Part shown: positions 28,901 to 35,836 of the stretch, piece after piece
How positions within the stretch are numbered: the first letter of the stretch is position 1
Layout of the letters: the number at the start of each line of letters is the position of its first letter
Origin: Pseudomonas azadiae
Lineage (GTDB): Bacteria > Pseudomonadota > Gammaproteobacteria > Pseudomonadales > Pseudomonadaceae
Length of the DNA: 64,000 nt
NCBI RefSeq assembly: GCF_019145355.1
Contig: NZ_JAHSTY010000002.1
Coordinates: 1,550,001-1,614,000 of the forward strand
Reading direction: 5' to 3'
Position numbers and translations under genes: made by a program
Notes under the pieces: model-generated
Databases searched by the model: none
Told to the model about the DNA's origin: nothing
Seen by the model: only the letters and a program-made list of their open reading frames with translations

Positions 28901-29020
28901 GGCGCACGCGCCAGCCTGGCATTGAGCAAAGAGGCACGGGTTAATTTCGACTACAACGGCTTGCTGTCCGGCAAGGAAAAGGTCCACGGGGTGGGGCTGA
29001 GCCTCGACTGGGCGTTCTGA
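25910..29020 (+). CDS. pspB: Subtilisin-type serine protease autotransporter PspB
   Basis: The 1036-aa paralogue of PspA starts with GTG 25910, preceded by AAGGAAGG. It has a long signal peptide ending near TAQA, a subtilase domain with Asp93 (KLGIFDQPVY), His150 (GNHGTHVGGIAAG) and Ser371 (NGTSMAAPHVAG), a transport repeat (GIGSLVLTGSNTYSGPTLV) and a C-terminal barrel ending LSLDWAF. From the transport repeat to the end it is very similar to PspA, including long DNA-identical blocks, while the catalytic domains differ more. This suggests duplication with the barrel kept uniform and the enzyme diversified. It is a type Va secreted enzyme with unknown substrate. Confidence 0.93.
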   Translation: MNKRKSGLTSAIHTALGYPSRANRSAPYGALLCCLASLGTAQAAPYVETGKTGDAASWRSNEFKADWGLGAVHADTAYAAGYTGKGVKLGIFDQPVYAQHPEFASPGKVVTVVTEGIRQYTDPYIPVKAGDAFRYDGTPSLGSNGKLGNHGTHVGGIAAGNRDGGPMHGVAFNAQIISAENGDPGPEDGIILGNDGAVYKAGWDGLVASGARIINNSWGIGIGDQYAQGGRDPAFANFTLKEAQAQFDNIRPILGTVAGGAYQGAIDAARSGVLTIFAAGNDYNRNNPDAISGLAYFVPQIAPNWLSVAALQQNPDTSSANPYVISTFSSRCGYAASFCVSAPGTRIYSSVINGTSLENLTTDWANFNGTSMAAPHVAGSAAVLMERFPYMSGEQISTLLKTTATDLGAPGIDALYGWGMINLGKAVDGPGMFITAEDIPAEFRIDGAYGSGQFVADLPGIGAVVDAGKPTQRLCNDVHCGLDVWRNDISGHGGLTKLGIGSLVLTGSNTYSGPTLVNQGLLAVNGSITSDVTVSQSGVLGGSGRVGSLLAKSGGTVAPGNSIGTLNVAGDVTFEAGSTYAVEVSPTSSDRIVAGGTATLNGGTVTLALENSPTLLSSAQATSLIGRQYDILQAAGGITGSFGAVLPDYVFIGGNLNYAATGVQLAVARNANSFASAGATDNQRAVAAAAEQLGAGNAVYESVLLAPNAASAQGAFQQLSGEIYPALQSALVNDSRYLREAVGERLQNGEMGASSQTVDTRGNVWVKALGAWGKSDARSDTAGYTTSIGGLLAGVDGALDDDTRLGLVAGYSDTSLNMGSGTHSRAAVDSYHFGAYAGHEIGAWRLSGGATYSWHRADVKRDLQYGEVAGKQKAKVDARSTQVFGEAAYRVNLQPLALEPFANLAYVHLDTDGVTEKGDAAALKSRDDRRDLVLSTLGARALKTFNVNDHQQLQLSGTLGWQHTLSSTASQQHLAFASGGPSFAVQSTPMARDAALVGARASLALSKEARVNFDYNGLLSGKEKVHGVGLSLDWAF

Positions 29021-29028
29021 TGGTTCAA

Positions 29029-29044
29029 CGCCCCGCAAGGGGCG
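29029..29044 (+). terminator. Short stem-loop between pspB and tliA
   Basis: CGCCCC-GCAA-GGGGCG is a perfect six-bp stem with a GCAA tetraloop nine bases after the pspB stop. No T tract follows, so it is more likely an mRNA-stabilising or attenuating hairpin than a full terminator. Confidence 0.4.
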
Positions 29045-29050
29045 GTATCC

Positions 29051-29058
29051 AACAATAA
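29051..29058 (+). promoter_or_regulatory. Hfq/Crc-type A-rich motif before tliA
   Basis: AACAATAA matches AAYAAYAA exactly and is directly upstream of the tliA ribosome-binding site (AAGAGG, start 29074). It is the same eight-base word as before pspA. Confidence 0.5.
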
Positions 29059-29073
29059 AAAAGAGGATGCACC

Positions 29074-30498
29074 ATGGGTGTCTTTGACTATAAAAACCTC
29101 GGAACCGAGGGTTCCAAAGCGCTGTTCGCCGATGCCATGGCGATCACGCTGTATGCCTATCACAACCTGGATAACGGCTTTGCCGTAGGCTATCAGCACA
29201 ACGGTCTGGGGTCGGGCTTACCCGCGACGCTGGTGGCGGCGTTGCTGGGCAGCAGCGATTCGCAAGGCGTGATTCCGGGCGTGCCCTGGAACCCCGACTC
29301 GGAAAAAGCCGCGTTGGAGGCGGTCCAAAAGGCCGGTTGGACACCCATCAGCGCCAGCCTCCTGGGGTATACCGGCAAGGTCGACGCGCGGGGTACCTTC
29401 TTTGGCGAAAAGGCCGGCTACACGACGGCCCAGGTCGAGGTGCTGGGCAAGTACGATGACGCGGGTAAGTTGCTCGAAATCGGCATCGGTTTTCGTGGCA
29501 CCTCTGGCCCCAGGGAAACCTTGATCAGCGATTCCATCGGCGACCTGGTCAGTGACGTGCTCGCGGCGTTGGGCCCCAAGGACTATGCGAAAAACTACGC
29601 GGGCGAAGCCTTTGGCGGTTTGCTCAAGCATGTTGCCGACTATGCAAGCGCCCAGGGCCTGAGCGGCCACGACGTGGTGGTCAGCGGCCACAGCCTGGGT
29701 GGCCTGGCGGTCAACAGCCTGGCTGACCTGAGTGACAGCAAATGGAGCGGATTCTACAAAGACGCCAGCTACTTGGCCTACGCCTCTCCAACCCAGAGCG
29801 CTGGCGACAAGGTGCTCAATATCGGCTATGAAAACGACCCGGTATTCCGCGCGCTGGACGGCTCATCCTTCAACGGATCGTCGCTGGGCGTGCATGACCA
29901 GCCACACGCGTCGACCACCGACAACATCGTCAGCTTCAACGACCATTACGCCTCGACGCTGTGGAACGTACTGCCGTTTTCCATCGTCAACCTGCCGACC
30001 TGGGTCTCGCACCTGCCCACCGGGTATGGCGACGGCATGACGCGCATCCTCGAATCCGGGTTCTATGAGCAGATGACCCGCGACTCGACCATCATCGTCG
30101 CCAACCTGTCCGACCCGGCCCGTGCCACCACCTGGGTGCAGGATCTCAACCGCAACGCAGAGCCGCACACGGGCAACACCTTTATCATCGGCAGTGACGG
30201 CAACGACCTGATCCAGGGCGGTAGAGGCGCGGACTTTATCGAGGGCGGCAAAGGCAATGACACGATCCGCGACAGCAGTGGGCATAACACCTTTTTATTC
30301 GGTGGGCCGTTCGGTCAGGACCGAATCATCGGTTACCAGCCGACGGACAAGTTAGTGTTTACGGATGTGCAGGGCCGTGCCGATTATCGCGATCACGTCA
30401 ACGTTGTGGCCGGGGATACGGTGATCAGTTTTGGTGGGAATTCGGTGACGTTGGTGGGGGTGAGCGGAGTGTCAGGGGAGGGGATCGTGATCAGTTGA
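29074..30498 (+). CDS. tliA: Extracellular lipase TliA (family I.3, type I secreted)
   Basis: The 474-aa enzyme hydrolyses triacylglycerols outside the cell. The nucleophile elbow GHSLGG places Ser207, and Asp255 (YENDPVF) and His313 (WVSHLP) fall exactly at the positions of the triad known for P. fluorescens family I.3 lipases. A compact RTX block (GSDGNDLIQGGRGADFIEGG, then KGND) near residue 375 binds calcium and helps folding after export. There is no Sec signal; the C-terminus carries the secretion signal for AprDEF. It is the last gene of the 14-kb secretion operon, followed by a hairpin shared with the convergent lipoprotein gene. Confidence 0.96.
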   Translation: MGVFDYKNLGTEGSKALFADAMAITLYAYHNLDNGFAVGYQHNGLGSGLPATLVAALLGSSDSQGVIPGVPWNPDSEKAALEAVQKAGWTPISASLLGYTGKVDARGTFFGEKAGYTTAQVEVLGKYDDAGKLLEIGIGFRGTSGPRETLISDSIGDLVSDVLAALGPKDYAKNYAGEAFGGLLKHVADYASAQGLSGHDVVVSGHSLGGLAVNSLADLSDSKWSGFYKDASYLAYASPTQSAGDKVLNIGYENDPVFRALDGSSFNGSSLGVHDQPHASTTDNIVSFNDHYASTLWNVLPFSIVNLPTWVSHLPTGYGDGMTRILESGFYEQMTRDSTIIVANLSDPARATTWVQDLNRNAEPHTGNTFIIGSDGNDLIQGGRGADFIEGGKGNDTIRDSSGHNTFLFGGPFGQDRIIGYQPTDKLVFTDVQGRADYRDHVNVVAGDTVISFGGNSVTLVGVSGVSGEGIVIS

Positions 30499-30508
30499 AG
30501 ATGCAATG

Positions 30509-30551
30509 CGATCAAATCCGGGGGCGGGTTGACCGACCCCAGCTTTGATCG
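30509..30551. terminator. Probable bidirectional terminator between tliA and the lipoprotein gene
   Basis: CGATCAAA and TTTGATCG form a perfect 8-bp outer stem with G-rich/C-rich segments inside (GGGTTGACCGACCC). It sits in the 60-bp gap between two convergent genes. Confidence 0.55.
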
Positions 30552-30558
30552 GTGTTGA

Positions 30559-30777
30559 CTAGTTTTCCTTGCGCACGGTAGCCACATCATCGGCCTTGAC
30601 GCGTATACGCTTGCCGGCGATATCGGTGAATTCGTAAAAACCGTCGGCGGTCTTGGCGTTTGGTGTGTCCTTGGTCAAATACTGGGTACCATTTTGCAGC
30701 GTCACGACGGTTTGCGTGGCGCAACCGGCCAATACCAGAAAAGTGAGTGCAACCAGTGGCAGCCCCAAATTCTTCAT
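30559..30777 (-). CDS. Small YgdI/YgdR-like lipoprotein
   Basis: The 72-aa protein has a lipoprotein signal peptide with lipobox LAGC (Cys19) and a mature domain VTLQNGTQYLTKDTPNAKTA followed by GFYEFTDIAGKRIRVKADDV, matching the small SH3-like YgdI/YgdR (DUF903) family. It is a periplasm-facing lipoprotein of unknown role. The start is one of two ATGs: 30783 or 30777. The second is preferred because AAGG is then nine bases upstream instead of three. The gene is monocistronic and starts less than 200 bp from the divergent FAN1 gene. Confidence 0.85.
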   Translation of the reverse strand: MKNLGLPLVALTFLVLAGCATQTVVTLQNGTQYLTKDTPNAKTADGFYEFTDIAGKRIRVKADDVATVRKEN

Positions 30778-30935
30778 GTTCATAACCCTTACCTTTAACC
30801 CTGGAAAGTCCCGCGCCAAAGGCCGCGGGGTATAAATGTTACGCCATCGACTCTCCCATCTGATTACTTTTATACAAAAAGTTGCGTGCGCCATTTATCT
30901 ATTACTGATTGCAACAGGGCATTTGCACCGGCACT

Positions 30936-30951
30936 CTGTATGCATAACCAG
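30936..30951 (+). promoter_or_regulatory. LexA-like SOS box before the FAN1/helicase pair
   Basis: CTGTATGCATAACCAG has the CTG-N10-CAG spacing of gamma-proteobacterial LexA boxes, with one change from CTGT-N8-ACAG. It lies 20 bp upstream of the nuclease start, where bound LexA would block transcription. DinG-type helicases are known SOS genes. Confidence 0.55.
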
Positions 30952-30970
30952 TATTTGATCGGCGCGCACC

Positions 30971-32617
30971 ATGGCCAACCCCCTCGAAGACCCGCACTAT
31001 TACCTGCATAACTTCCGTCAGGTCCTGCATTGGCTGGGGCAGCGCTATGCAGATCTGCTCGATCCTGACGAACAGCATTTCATTCAGCAATTTGACAGGT
31101 TGCCCCAGGCGTCCCAGGCACTTTTGGTGCGAATGGTGATGCGCAAGGGTATGCATTTTCGTGGGGGCAAACTCAACTATCAGGAGATCGGCTGCCCCCA
31201 CGCCGCTGCCGCACCGTTGCTGGCACTGGGTTGGGTTGACGCGCACCGCTTGCTGACTTTTGAAGAGCTGTTCGCCTTGCTGCAAAAAAGCGAGCTTCTC
31301 TGCGCGTTCAAGCCCTGGATCGAGCAGCCCAAGGGCAAGAAATCCGATTGGCTGGTAGGCCTGGCAGCGCAATTGGGCGACAGCCGCAGCTTTGCCAACT
31401 GGTGCCCCGACCTTGCCGATACCCTGTACAGCCTCACCGTGATGGAACTGTGCGATCGCCTGCGCCTGATGTTCTTCGGCAACTTGCATCAGGATTGGTC
31501 GGAGTTCGTGCTGGCCGACCTGGGTATCTACACCTACGAAAAAGTCGAGTTCTGTGCAGCATCCCGCAGCCTGCGTAGCCGTGAGGATGTGCACGGGTTT
31601 CTGTTCCTGCATCAGTGCCAGCAGGCCTTTGACACCGGCGAAGCGTTGGAGGACGTCCTGGCCAGGATCGCCACCCTGAATACCGATAACCCGTGGCTGG
31701 AAAAACGTCGGGCCAAGCTGTTGTTCCAGGTGGGGCAGTATTGCGAGCGCATCGCCGAACTGGCGTTGGCGCAGCGGATTTATCGCACGTGTGCCTACCC
31801 CGGCGCCCGCTCGCGGCTGATCCGCGTGCTCGAACGTCAGGAAGATTACGCCCAGGCCATGGCCTTGGTGCACACCGCGCAACAGGCGCCGGAAAGCGCC
31901 GCCGAGCAGCAGCACCTGCAGCGCGTAATGCCTCGCCTGCGCCGCAAGTTGGGCGAACCGGCCGTGCCCCGGGCCAAGCCACGGCCCATCACGCGGCTGG
32001 ACCTGGCCCTGGCGCTGCCCGAGCCGCTGATGTCGGTGGAGTACTGCGTGCAGGCTCACCTCAGCGAACCCGAAGCGCCGGTGCACTATGTGGAAAACGG
32101 CCTGATCAATTCGCTGTTCGGCCTGTTGTGCTGGGACGCGATTTTTGCACCGTTGCCGGGGGCGTTTTTCCACCCATTCCAACGGGGCCCCGTGGACCTG
32201 CACAGTGAAGACTTCCACCATCGCCGCGCGCCGCTGTTCGCCGCGTGTTTCGAGCAGTTGCAGGACGAGCGCTACAAAGCCACCATCCGCCGGCGCTACC
32301 GCGAAAAGTGGGGGATCCAGTCGCCTTTCGTGTTCTGGAACCTGCTCAATGAAGAACTGTTGGAACAGGCATTGGCCTGCCTGCCCGCCGCACATCTGGG
32401 TTATTGGTTCGAGCGGCTGCTGCTGGATATCCGCGCCAACCGCGCCGGCTTGCCCGACCTGATCCAGTTCTGGCCGGCGCAAAAGACCTACCGCATGATC
32501 GAGGTCAAGGGCCCTGGCGATCGCCTGCAAGACAACCAGCTGCGCTGGCTGGAGTTCTGCGGCGAATACCAGATGCCCGTAACGGTCTGCTATGTGCGCT
32601 GGGCGCAGTCCCTTTGA
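30971..32617 (+). CDS. FAN1-type structure-specific nuclease (VRR-NUC domain)
   Basis: The 548-aa protein resembles bacterial FAN1. It has a long helical N-terminal region, a TPR-like middle with an arginine-rich block near residue 330, and a C-terminal VRR-NUC PD-(D/E)XK domain with catalytic residues in GLPDLIQFW and RMIEVKGPGDRLQDNQLRWL. Such enzymes cut 5' flaps and unhook interstrand crosslinks; P. aeruginosa has a studied homologue. The stop TGA overlaps the TTG start of the helicase gene, so both are coupled. A LexA-like box precedes it. Its ribosome-binding site is poor, so expression may be low. Confidence 0.9.
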   Translation: MANPLEDPHYYLHNFRQVLHWLGQRYADLLDPDEQHFIQQFDRLPQASQALLVRMVMRKGMHFRGGKLNYQEIGCPHAAAAPLLALGWVDAHRLLTFEELFALLQKSELLCAFKPWIEQPKGKKSDWLVGLAAQLGDSRSFANWCPDLADTLYSLTVMELCDRLRLMFFGNLHQDWSEFVLADLGIYTYEKVEFCAASRSLRSREDVHGFLFLHQCQQAFDTGEALEDVLARIATLNTDNPWLEKRRAKLLFQVGQYCERIAELALAQRIYRTCAYPGARSRLIRVLERQEDYAQAMALVHTAQQAPESAAEQQHLQRVMPRLRRKLGEPAVPRAKPRPITRLDLALALPEPLMSVEYCVQAHLSEPEAPVHYVENGLINSLFGLLCWDAIFAPLPGAFFHPFQRGPVDLHSEDFHHRRAPLFAACFEQLQDERYKATIRRRYREKWGIQSPFVFWNLLNEELLEQALACLPAAHLGYWFERLLLDIRANRAGLPDLIQFWPAQKTYRMIEVKGPGDRLQDNQLRWLEFCGEYQMPVTVCYVRWAQSL

Positions 32618-34878
32618 GCTACAGCGTTGCCGTGCGCGCATTGTGCGAGTTCACGGCGAAGGTCGGCGACCTGGACCTGCGCTTTACCCCATCCCCCAGC
32701 GCCCAGGAAGGCATTGTCGGCCACCGCACCGTCGCCTCGCGGCGCAGCGCGCATTACCAGAGTGAGGTTGCGCTTGAAGGCGAATACCAGCAACTGAAGG
32801 TACGGGGCAGGGCGGACGGTTATGACCCCGACGCCAACCGCCTCGAAGAAGTGAAAACCTATCGCGGCGACCTCGACGCCCAGCCGGCCAATCATCGGCA
32901 ACTGCATTGGGCCCAGGTCAAAGTGTACGGCTGGCTCATGTGCCAGAAACTCGGCCTGTCGGAGATTGACCTGGCGCTGGTGTACTTCGATATCGTCGGT
33001 GAAGGCGAGACGCTGCTGAACCAACGCTTTCAAGCCGCTGAACTGGAGCCGTTCTTCAACCAGCAATGCGCGCTGTTCCTGGGTTGGGCCCGGCAGGAAA
33101 TGCAGCACCGCGAAGCGCGCAACCGCAGCGCGCAAGCCTTGGCGTTTCCCCATGCCGGTTTCCGTCCCGGCCAGCGCTCGCTCGCCGAGTCGGTGTACAA
33201 AGCCGTCAGCACCGGTCGCTGCCTGATGGCGCAGGCGCCAACCGGCATTGGCAAGACCATCGGCACGATTTTTCCGCTGCTCAAGGCCCTGGCGCCCCAG
33301 CAGCTGGACACGCTGTTCTTCCTGACCGCCAAGACGCCCGGGCGTAAACTCGCCCTGGATGCCGCCCACGTGCTGTATGCCGCCAGCCCCGACTTGCAAC
33401 TGCGCGTACTGGAACTGGTGGCGCGGGACAAAGCCTGCGAACACCTGGACAAGGCCTGCCATGGCGATGCCTGCCCCTTGGCCAAGGGTTTCTACGACCG
33501 GCTGCCCGCCGCGCGCATCGCCGCGTCCAAGGTGCGCCTGCTGGACCAGCGCAACCTGCGCGAGGTGGCCCTGGCCCATGACGTGTGCCCGTATTACCTG
33601 AGCCAGGAAATGGCACGCTGGGCCGACCTGGTGGTCGCCGACTACAATTACTACTTCGATTTTGGCGCCATGCTGTTCGGCCTGGCCCAGCTCAACCAGT
33701 GGCGCGCGGCAGTGCTGGTGGACGAGGCGCATAACCTGGTCGAGCGTGCCCGTTCGATGTACAGCGCCAGCCTCGACCAGTACAGCCTCAAGATCCTGCG
33801 CGGCACCGCCCCCGAACCCTTGAAGAAACCCTTGCAGCGCCTCAACCGTGAGTGGAACGCGCTGCACAAGGACCAGCTCGCGCCGTACCAGGCCTATGCC
33901 ACGCGGCCTGAAAAACTGCTGCAGGCCCTGAGCCTGTGCGCCAGCGCCATGGGCGAGTATTTTAACGAGCACCCCGAAGCCCTCAGTGGCGACCTGCAGG
34001 CGTTCTATTTCGAGGTGCTGCAATTCGCCAAGGTCGCCGAGCTGTTCAACGAACACTTCATTTTCGATATCAGCAAGCGCCAGCTCATGGGCAAGCGCAG
34101 CAGCTCGACCCTGTGCCTGCGCAATGTGGTGCCCGCCGAATTCATCCGCCCGCGGTTGACCGCAGCGCGCAGCAGCACGCTGTTTTCGGCGACCCTCAGC
34201 CCTCGTCATTATTACGCCGACTTGCTCGGGCTGCCGGCGGATACGACCTGGATCGACGTGGAGTCGCCGTTCAAGGCCGAACAGCTGCAGGTGCGCATCG
34301 TCGATGAAATCTCCACGCGCTTCGTCCATCGTCACGCCTCGCTGGAACCGATCGTTGAACTGATCGCCCGCCAGTACGCCCAACAGCCCGGAAACTACCT
34401 GGCGTTTTTCTCAAGTTTTGATTACCTGCAGCAGGTGGCGCAGCTGTTGGCCGAGAAACACCCGCACATCGCATTATGGCAACAGTCGCGCGGCATGGCC
34501 GAGGCCGAGCGCCAAGCCTTTCTTGACCAATTCACCGAGCACAGCCAGGGCATCGGCTTTGCCGTGCTGGGTGGCGCATTCGGTGAAGGCATCGATCTGC
34601 CGGGCGCCCGTTTGATCGGGGCCTTTATCGCGACGCTGGGCTTGCCGCAGCTGAACCCGGTCAACGAACAGATGAAACTGCGCATGGGTGCGATCTTCGG
34701 CGCCGGCTACGACTACACCTACCTGTATCCCGGCATCCAGAAGGTGGTGCAGGCGGCAGGCAGGGTGATCCGCAGCCAGCAGGACCGCGGCGTGGTGATG
34801 TTGATCGATGATCGGTTCGGCGAGGCGCGGGTGCGCCAGTTATTGCCGAGCTGGTGGGCACCCACGACTGGCGCCTGA
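32614..34878 (+). CDS. DinG/XPD-like Fe-S DNA helicase with N-terminal nuclease-like domain
   Basis: The 754-aa protein has two parts. Residues about 40-150 carry a PD-(D/E)XK signature: Asp68 (GRADGYD) and Glu79-Val-Lys81, followed by QLHWAQVKVYGWLM, as in Cas4/Dna2-type nucleases. The rest is an SF2 helicase with Walker A QAPTGIGKTIG (Lys214), a probable Fe-S cluster (KACEH, CHGDAC, VCPYY) and the DEAH box VLVDEAHNL (Asp370). The TTG at 32614 overlaps the FAN1 stop (TTGA) and gives the family N-terminus SYSVAVRALCEF; the frame continues upstream inside FAN1 but is not needed. Together with FAN1 it forms a likely crosslink or flap-repair pair. Confidence 0.9.
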   Translation: MSYSVAVRALCEFTAKVGDLDLRFTPSPSAQEGIVGHRTVASRRSAHYQSEVALEGEYQQLKVRGRADGYDPDANRLEEVKTYRGDLDAQPANHRQLHWAQVKVYGWLMCQKLGLSEIDLALVYFDIVGEGETLLNQRFQAAELEPFFNQQCALFLGWARQEMQHREARNRSAQALAFPHAGFRPGQRSLAESVYKAVSTGRCLMAQAPTGIGKTIGTIFPLLKALAPQQLDTLFFLTAKTPGRKLALDAAHVLYAASPDLQLRVLELVARDKACEHLDKACHGDACPLAKGFYDRLPAARIAASKVRLLDQRNLREVALAHDVCPYYLSQEMARWADLVVADYNYYFDFGAMLFGLAQLNQWRAAVLVDEAHNLVERARSMYSASLDQYSLKILRGTAPEPLKKPLQRLNREWNALHKDQLAPYQAYATRPEKLLQALSLCASAMGEYFNEHPEALSGDLQAFYFEVLQFAKVAELFNEHFIFDISKRQLMGKRSSSTLCLRNVVPAEFIRPRLTAARSSTLFSATLSPRHYYADLLGLPADTTWIDVESPFKAEQLQVRIVDEISTRFVHRHASLEPIVELIARQYAQQPGNYLAFFSSFDYLQQVAQLLAEKHPHIALWQQSRGMAEAERQAFLDQFTEHSQGIGFAVLGGAFGEGIDLPGARLIGAFIATLGLPQLNPVNEQMKLRMGAIFGAGYDYTYLYPGIQKVVQAAGRVIRSQQDRGVVMLIDDRFGEARVRQLLPSWWAPTTGA

Positions 34879-34883
34879 CGATT

Positions 34884-35834
34884 TCAGACTACTTCCAGGT
34901 AAGAGCTGTGAATCGCCTGGGCCAGTTCGCGCACTGTGTCGATGAACTGCGTGAGACGACTGTGCAGCCCGTCCGCCAGAATCTCTTCAATGCCGGTGTA
35001 CCTCAGCCGTGCTTCGAACTCCGCCGCCAGCCGCTGCGCCGTGCGCCCGTAACTGCCAGGCAAATCCGCGAGGATATGACTCAACTCCTCGATACACGCA
35101 TGCAACGAGCGCGGAACATCGCGGCGCAACAGCAGCAGTTCGGAGACCGAGCGTGCATTCAACGCATTCGGATACAGCTGCGTATAAGCCTCGAACGATG
35201 ACAATGCACGGAGCAGGGCGCTCCACTGGTAATACCCGCGTGCCGACAAATCGCTGACTTCCTCGGACTCTTCGCCGAACATCTCGTAGCGCGCATCCAG
35301 CAGGCGTAAGGTGTTGTCCGCGCGCTCGACAAAGGTACCCAGACGGATAAACCGGTAGGCGTCATTGCGCATGATGGTTCCCGAAGTAGCGCCGCGGAAC
35401 AGGTGCGAACGCTGCTTGACCCAGTCGCAGAAATGGCTGATGCCATGCCGCGCCAGGCCGCCGGCGGCGATGCTGCGTATTTCCAGCCAGGTGGCGTTGA
35501 GGTTTTCCCACATGTCGGCGGTGATGCGCCCACGCACCGCGTGGGCGTTGCCGCGTGCGGTGCGCAGGCAGTTGTAGATGCTGGCCGGGTTCTCTTCGTC
35601 AAGGGCGAAGAAGTGCAGCATGCGCTCGGCATCCAACTGTTTATGACGCTCCAGGTAGCTCTCCAGGGTGCCGCTGCTGAGCAACGACATGGCCAGTTCA
35701 TCCAGGCCATCGCTACGCCCGGCCTGGGGCATCAGCGACAGGGAGTAACTGACTTCAAGCATGCGCGCCAGGTTCTCGGCGCGCTCCAGGTAACGGGACA
35801 TCCAGTAAAGATTTGCGGCGGTTCTACTCAGCAT
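34884..35834 (-). CDS. Alpha-E domain protein (DUF403)
   Basis: The 316-aa, mostly helical protein begins MLSRTAANLYWMSRYLERAE, the hallmark of the alpha-E (DUF403) family. It has no known catalytic motif and no membrane segment. Family members are encoded beside circularly permuted ATP-grasp enzymes, as here: its start is two bases after the stop of that gene (GAGGG upstream within it). The pair is thought from genome context to make or attach a peptide-like product. ATG 35834 is chosen from the family N-terminus; a longer open frame would overlap the upstream gene by 190 bp. It converges on the helicase gene with only five bases between. Confidence 0.88.
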   Translation of the reverse strand: MLSRTAANLYWMSRYLERAENLARMLEVSYSLSLMPQAGRSDGLDELAMSLLSSGTLESYLERHKQLDAERMLHFFALDEENPASIYNCLRTARGNAHAVRGRITADMWENLNATWLEIRSIAAGGLARHGISHFCDWVKQRSHLFRGATSGTIMRNDAYRFIRLGTFVERADNTLRLLDARYEMFGEESEEVSDLSARGYYQWSALLRALSSFEAYTQLYPNALNARSVSELLLLRRDVPRSLHACIEELSHILADLPGSYGRTAQRLAAEFEARLRYTGIEEILADGLHSRLTQFIDTVRELAQAIHSSYLEVV

Positions 35835-35836
35835 AC

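Noticed and set aside
30902..32641. 579-codon antisense frame across the FAN1 gene
   Set aside because: Shadow frame; the plus strand carries a convincing nuclease with catalytic motifs.
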